Shown in pieces: positions 58,775 through 64,000 of a DNA stretch of 64,000 bases. Source of the DNA: Salvia splendens (lineage: Eukaryota > Streptophyta > Magnoliopsida > Lamiales > Lamiaceae). Positions within the stretch are counted from its first letter, which is position 1; each line of letters starts with the position of its first letter. The notes beneath the pieces were generated by a model. That model had not been told where the DNA came from. It saw nothing but the letters and a program-made list of their open reading frames with translations, and did not search any database. A program made the translations under genes and the position numbers. Location: contig NC_056043.1 of assembly GCF_004379255.2 (NCBI RefSeq), positions 1,426,001 to 1,490,000 of the forward strand, written 5' to 3'.

Positions 58775-61700
58775 GACGTCTTGTTTCAGTCTCGTATTTC
58801 GATGATGGTTTGTTTGGACACCGAAGGATCAATAAGGTGTCGTGTTTCGATCTCGTATTTCTATGATTGTCTGTTTAGACATTGAAAAGATCAATAATAT
58901 GTGTTGTGTAGTGCTCAAAAGTTTGAACACGAACATGTAATAATGTTCACAATGTCGAAATTTCTGGTTTTTGGAATATTGCAATAATATCACAATTTGT
59001 AAATTTGTTGCAAAATTGTCATATTTTGTTCTTTGGCGACGGAAAGTTGACATATTGAGCATAATAATAATCAAATTCCGATTTACATCTAAAAGTGGAA
59101 TTGTTGATTTTGCAATAAATTGAAAGTTGCATTAAAATTGCAAAACATATAAAATTGAGTGAAAAGTAACTTCAAATTGGAGGTTGCATACTTCAAAAAT
59201 TGCATGGATTTTTTCCTTTCAAAAGTTCTTTTGTAGCATTATAAATGAGTCATTTTCATTTAAGCAAAAAATAACATTTTTACTATCTGTTAGTCTTATT
59301 ATCTTCCCACTTAATTTTTAAACATCATTTTCTTAAGAATTGTTATTACTTATTAAGTTATTCTTCACTATTTAGGCTAATTTTTAAAATAAATTCCTTT
59401 TTTTGTCTTATTCTCCTCTCTCTATTTAGGCTAATCCATGCAACCTCTAAAACAAGATTATCTTATTTTAGTTCACTCTAAATTTTATAGAATTAATAGT
59501 AGTACTACACTTTACCCCCCTCATAAAATAGTACTTTTGAGATACAAGATTTGAATATATATCTAAAAAAATCATAACTGAAGCATACAAAATTTTGTAT
59601 GTTATCTTTTCTGGCTTATCACATAAAACAATATTCTTGGATAAAATAATTGTGCGATGAAACTTGTCCAATTGGAAAATGTTGAAATTGGTGGCCAACA
59701 TGTATTATATATTCATTTTCTTGACAATTACACACATATACCAATTTGTTTCAAATTCAATATACTCCATTTAACAGCGTTGGAGAAAATATATTAAAGT
59801 CATGGAAACGTGAAAAGTGAAGTAGTTGTGAATCTCATTTAAAATAGAAGTCGTAATGTCGTTTGTTACAAGTTAGATAAGACTCACACATATGCTCGAA
59901 ATGATAAGAACCGTCATTTTATTAGTTGAGGAGAAACGATTCGTGGCAATGATAAGAACCGTCATTTTATTAGTTGGAGGAGAAACGATTCGTGGCATGT
60001 ATAGGAAGTGTAAAGTAATTGGAACGTTTTAGTTATTTCATACGCTTTTGTCAAACATGGAGTATTTATTTTTCAAATAGTTATCCAGGTTGTATAAATA
60101 TATATAGACGTTATATATTGCAGCTTTTCCGTTTGCCAAATAAAGAAATTTAATAATCCTAATATAAAAAGAAAAGAAGAATAAAGATTTATGCTAATTT
60201 GAGATTTGTACCAAAATGTGACATCACTTATTCGATTATTAAATTAATCGGGTAAGGGGCGTTACACGATTTATCGACTAAATTGCGACAATATGTGAAA
60301 AGTAGTCACGACTCTCGCTTGTTATAGGTTGGATAAGTGGCTGCCTTACTAACTTACCTGCACTTTGTCGTCCCCTATTTCATTCTTACTGCGACGTATT
60401 AATTGGAGGGTAAAAAAAAAGTGATCGTGATTCTCACTTGCTATAGGTCAGATAAGTCCTCACCGTTTGTGTTACAACTCGCACACCGACACACATCCGA
60501 GTTGACTAGACCACTGTGATTTATTGGTTCGACATGTCAAAAAGTAGTCGTGAATCTCCTTTGTTACAATTTAGATAAGTGGCGCTTGCTCGTTGTAGTT
60601 CCTCATTGCCTTTTTTCACGTGTACTTGTTGTTTAAGTTCATGAATCTAAGAGATTTACAAATATTGTCACAAGCAATTATGAGCTGGACTATTGTCTCC
60701 TTATCCTAATCAATTTTTTTTAGAAATCAAACCAAAATGATTGTGAATCATGAATCACGAGTTCAATCTAATGTACTGTATATATGCATATTAAAAAAAT
60801 ATAGTAATATAGATATGCGTGAGCAAATTTAAGATTTGTAGTTCGTTTTACGCAACCTTTTATTAATGAATAGTTATTGGAAAATTATTTTGCTATACAA
60901 AATTTTTATTATGATTGTTCGCCGGTAGTTCGGTAACATTAGCCCATCTTCAATCCTTGAGCACTACACTTCATTTATTTTTTTTATATTTCTCATTTCT
61001 TATCTTAAATATAACTTACAATTATCCATAACTCTTAGCACTAGTTCACCTACCTTTTATATTTCTCATTTCTTAAATTAATTTATAAATAAATAATACT
61101 ACTAAATTTTATAAAAAAATGGAATTTAAATTGAAAAAAAAGAAAAGAATAGAGTTTTAAGCATGAAAGAAGTGACTAGTGAGGAAGTGATGGATCATGA
61201 AAGTTAAAATTATTTGTTAAATAGTTAGTATTATGAAAGTTAAAATTATTTGTGAAATAAAAACTTCTAACCACTGAGCAAAAATCCAAACTTAAGAAAA
61301 AAAACAATATTTATATATATAAATCATCAATGAAATATGATAAACACCCACCATAAGATTTTATGATATTAGCATATTATTGAAGCGAGTTTAGGTGAAG
61401 GTTTTTTATTCTTTTGTAACCAACTAAGTTAATACGAAGTAATTGTTTATTTGAATTTCCCTTTTCTTTTTTGATGAAATTAATAAAGAAGATCATCAAA
61501 TCAGAGTCGATGAGCTAGAAGATAATTGGTTGTCTGTTGTTTGGAGTTCTTATATCGTGATATCATTTATGGGTGTTTATTGTTCATAAATGATAGTAGT
61601 AATGCAGAACATTGATTAATTTTTTTTAATCTCAATTACTTCTCTATTAATATTTTGTGGGGGAATTACATGTTTCATACAAAATGTTTTATCTTTGTTT

Positions 61701-62680
61701 AAATTTAGTATAAAAAGTATTAAGTTTACATATTTCATGCAAAAAGTTACATTAGTGTTTTACATTAATACATTCTGTTAAATATTTTAAACAGTGTTAG
61801 TTAGTTTATAATTTGTCCAACTTATCATCTTAATAAAAGAATAATTAGAGATTTAATACGATTAATCACTCTAAAAAATAAAAGTCAATATCAATTCTTT
61901 CAGCAATTGATCATGGTTTAAAAAAAATATGTCTCTCAATATACTCTATTTTTATTGTATTCTTTATAGAACGCCATATAAAATAAGTCCATATTTCATC
62001 TTTACAAAATGGCTAATTTGAGCTTCAAATAGTCAATAAGTCAATATTTATTTTTTTTCAAAAATGATTCAATATCTTTTTAGTAATACAGAACATTGAT
62101 TAATTTTTTTTTAATCTCAATTATTTCTCTATTAACATTTTGTCAATGTGATAAAAATCAAGTATACACGTCAACAAAAAACACAATAAAATAATGAGCC
62201 CCGAATTAAAATTGAAAAGTTTAAAAAAATATAAATCGTAATTATGAAATACTAATAAATATCTAATGATAAAATTATTAATTAACATGCAATTAAAAAA
62301 AAAGACTAAAAACAAAAATTGAGAAAAATGAAAAAGGGATAAAGGTGGTATACCATATATAAGTGGAATGGTACCACTAATATAATCATCCTTAGTGATC
62401 TTAAAAAGGAAAAAGTTCATCTTATACGTAAACAAATAAATATCGAGTTGAATGATAATATATAAATAACTAGTATTAAAAAATTAGCATAGTATTAATA
62501 TTTAATTGTAAATCGAATTACAGCACACAATTAGCACATTATTAGTTAATTGTAAACCAAGGTTGCGCACAGGCATACTACAATTTGACCAAACTTCATG
62601 ACTTTTTCCGGCAATTTGCCTTAGTAAATTAGGGTTTAATCGTAAATTGCACTACACACTGTGCATCAGTGATGGAGCAT
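58775..62680. other. Spacer between the two aminotransferase genes
   Basis: No gene seen. It contains a ~52-bp tandem duplication (59899-60000, GATAAGAACCGTCATTTTAT). A ~31-bp stretch at 60208-60240 (TGACATCACTTATTCGATTA) is shared with MATE intron 1 (about 3845-3877). A fragment near 62572-62620 (TTTGACCAAACTTCATGACT) belongs to the inverted-repeat family seen at 13.8 and 25.3 kb. Confidence 0.6.
59899..60000 (+). repeat. ~52-bp tandem duplication
   Basis: AATGATAAGAACCGTCATTT followed by TATTAGTTG(G)AGGAGAAACG and ATTCGTGGCA occurs twice, differing by about one base. Confidence 0.93.
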
Positions 62681-62687
62681 TGGAGCC

Positions 62688-62696
62688 TATATATAC
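62688..62696 (+). promoter_or_regulatory. TATA box of the second aminotransferase gene
   Basis: TATATATAC lies about 95 bp before the ATG at 62787. A GA microsatellite leader (AGAGAGAGAGAG) follows near 62738-62753. Confidence 0.65.
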
Positions 62697-62786
62697 CCAT
62701 ACAGGAATCCATCTTCTTCATTCACATCACTCCAAGAAAGAGAGAGAGAGAGAGCTACATATATTCACACAAAACTGAGAGAGACG

Positions 62787-64000
62787 ATGGAGAGCAAACT
62801 GGTGAAATGGGGTTTGAAGAATGAGAAAGAGGGTTGTGTGAGTGTGACTAATAGAGATTTGATCAAAAAAATAAGTGAAAATCTTAACAAAAATGATCCA
62901 AGATCAATCATCAATCTTGGAAATGGAGATCCAACTCCTTTTCCAAGCTTCAAAACAACCCTTGTTGCAGAAGAAGCCCTTCTCAACTCCCTTCACTCCA
63001 ACTCCTTCAATGGCTACCCTCATCCTTATGGTGTTTCCATAGCTAGAAGGTCTCTCTCTCTCTCTGTCATGCATGCTTGATCATTCTTTGTTATGTCGTC
63101 TCGTTTGTTTTATGTATGCGTTGTTGTTGCTGGCTTGGTTGATTTCGATTGTACTTGTTTTTTGATATGGTACAACGTGTTGAAGTAAAAAATACGACGA
63201 GCTAGCAGTATAATACTCTCTCCGTCCCATAAAAATATGGGCAATGGGTATGACACGAGAATTAAGACAAAATTGATAAAGTAAGAGAGAAGATGAGAAT
63301 GATAGTTAAAGTAGTGTTAGTGGATAGTGAGACCTACATAAATAAATTAATATAACTTTTCCAAAAATAGAATGCACATATTTTTGTGGGACAGACGAAA
63401 ATGAAAAGTGCACATATTTTTATGGAACAAATGGAGTACGATAAAGAAGTAACTCGAAATATAGAAGTAGACATTGTATCTAGAAATATTGCATAAAATA
63501 AAAATTGAACCAAACAAACAACATATATTGGATTGGATTGCACTTGTTCTGATGATGTTTTAGCTCGTCTCTTAAAAAAAAGGCTTTGAGTGTTGTTTTT
63601 TATCGACAAATGGATGCATGTTTGATCATTTCTAACACATGTTACACATGGTACATGCATCTATTAATATTAGGCACATGTGTTACTTAACCTATATACC
63701 ATAACAAGGTCAAAATTGGAAACAAAAAATAATGTTGATTTGAGATTATTCAAATTTGTTGTCACATTTATATTGGTTTATATAAATCCTAGGGCCGTTG
63801 CAAATCATTTGAGTGGAGATCTTCCACACAAGCTGTCCGAGGATGACGTGTTCATAACCTCGGGTGCGAGCCAGGCGATCGAGCTCCTGCTCACGGTCCT
63901 GGCTCGCCCCGGGGCCAACGTCCTCCTTCCCCGGCCCGTGTTTCCGCTGTACAAAGCACGTGCCGAGCTCGTGGGGCTGGAGGTCCGCCAGTTCGACCTC
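62787..64000 (+). CDS. TAT: Tyrosine aminotransferase-like gene, second copy (partial, runs off the edge)
   Basis: Exon 1 (62787-63049) encodes MESKLVKWGLKNEKEGCVSV and INLGNGDPTPFPSFKTTLVA; intron 63050-63792. Exon 2 starts at 63793 with AVANHLSGDLPHKLSEDDVF, then ITSGASQAIELLLTVLARPG and VLLPRPVFPLYKARAELVGL, and continues past 64000. The exon 1/2 junction falls at the same codon (AR/R-AV) as in the neighbouring copy. The enzyme family uses PLP to transaminate tyrosine and related acids; some members are C-S lyases or nicotianamine aminotransferases. The visible part has no stop. Divergence from the first copy is large (for example INLGNGDPTPF versus [11 protein letters not shown]), so the pair is an old tandem duplication. 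Confidence 0.92.
63216..63436. mobile_element. Stowaway-like MITE in intron 1 of the second TAT gene
   Basis: CTCTCTCCGTCCCATAAAAA after TA (63214-63215) and TTTTTATGGAACAAATGGAG before TA (63437-63438). Non-coding. Confidence 0.82.

Overview
The window is plant nuclear DNA from a eudicot. Spliced genes with GT-AG introns sit among AT-rich spacers packed with Stowaway, PIF/Harbinger, hAT and Mutator-type elements and one Ty3/gypsy retroelement. Two tyrosine aminotransferase-type genes lie at the right end; the order Lamiales is a plausible but unproven guess. No bacterial-type operon, CRISPR array, rRNA or tRNA gene was seen.

Layout. 1-3290: 3' end of a Tat/Retand-type Ty3/gypsy element (integrase, tandem-repeat 3' region, 3' LTR). 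Its LTR ends inside the first exon of a MATE transporter gene (about 3293-7060, +), now a pseudogene with several further lesions. 7333-11003 (-): BUB1 spindle-checkpoint kinase, 14 exons, 537 codons. 12158-13649 (-): small SPL/SBP transcription factor with a miR156-like site in its 3' UTR. 18151-20376 (+): plant EYES ABSENT-type HAD phosphatase, with an exact 197-bp triplication across an intron/exon boundary. 20646-25029 (-): TPX2 spindle assembly factor, about 20 exons. 27061-29915 (+): clade-F-like PP2C with a 12-codon first exon and a minisatellite in intron 1. 34751-35797 (+): intronless tandem CCCH zinc-finger protein of the SOMNUS/TZF4-5 type. 46037-46660 (-): ERF repressor with an EAR motif. 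55745-58774 (+): tyrosine aminotransferase gene with two in-frame stop codons. 62787 to the right edge (+): a second, so far open, aminotransferase copy.

The gaps at 30-34.7 kb, 36-46 kb, 46.7-55.7 kb and 58.8-62.7 kb hold mainly non-autonomous DNA transposons. At least six PIF/Harbinger-type elements lie between 40.5 and 53.1 kb. One carries only an ORF1 (SANT/NAM-like) gene, and two keep only a C-terminal piece of the DDE transposase. A near-perfect 854-bp palindrome with a 9-bp target duplication lies at 54610-55463.

The genes do not form one pathway. BUB1 and TPX2 both act at the mitotic spindle. From memory, the gene order resembles two Arabidopsis neighbourhoods (TPX2-SOM-ERF10, and SUR1/TAT-like-PP2C-BUB1), which points to conserved microsynteny. 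Exon borders were read by eye from splice signals and reading-frame continuity; five multi-exon models (BUB1, SPL, EYA, PP2C, TAT) sum to lengths divisible by three.
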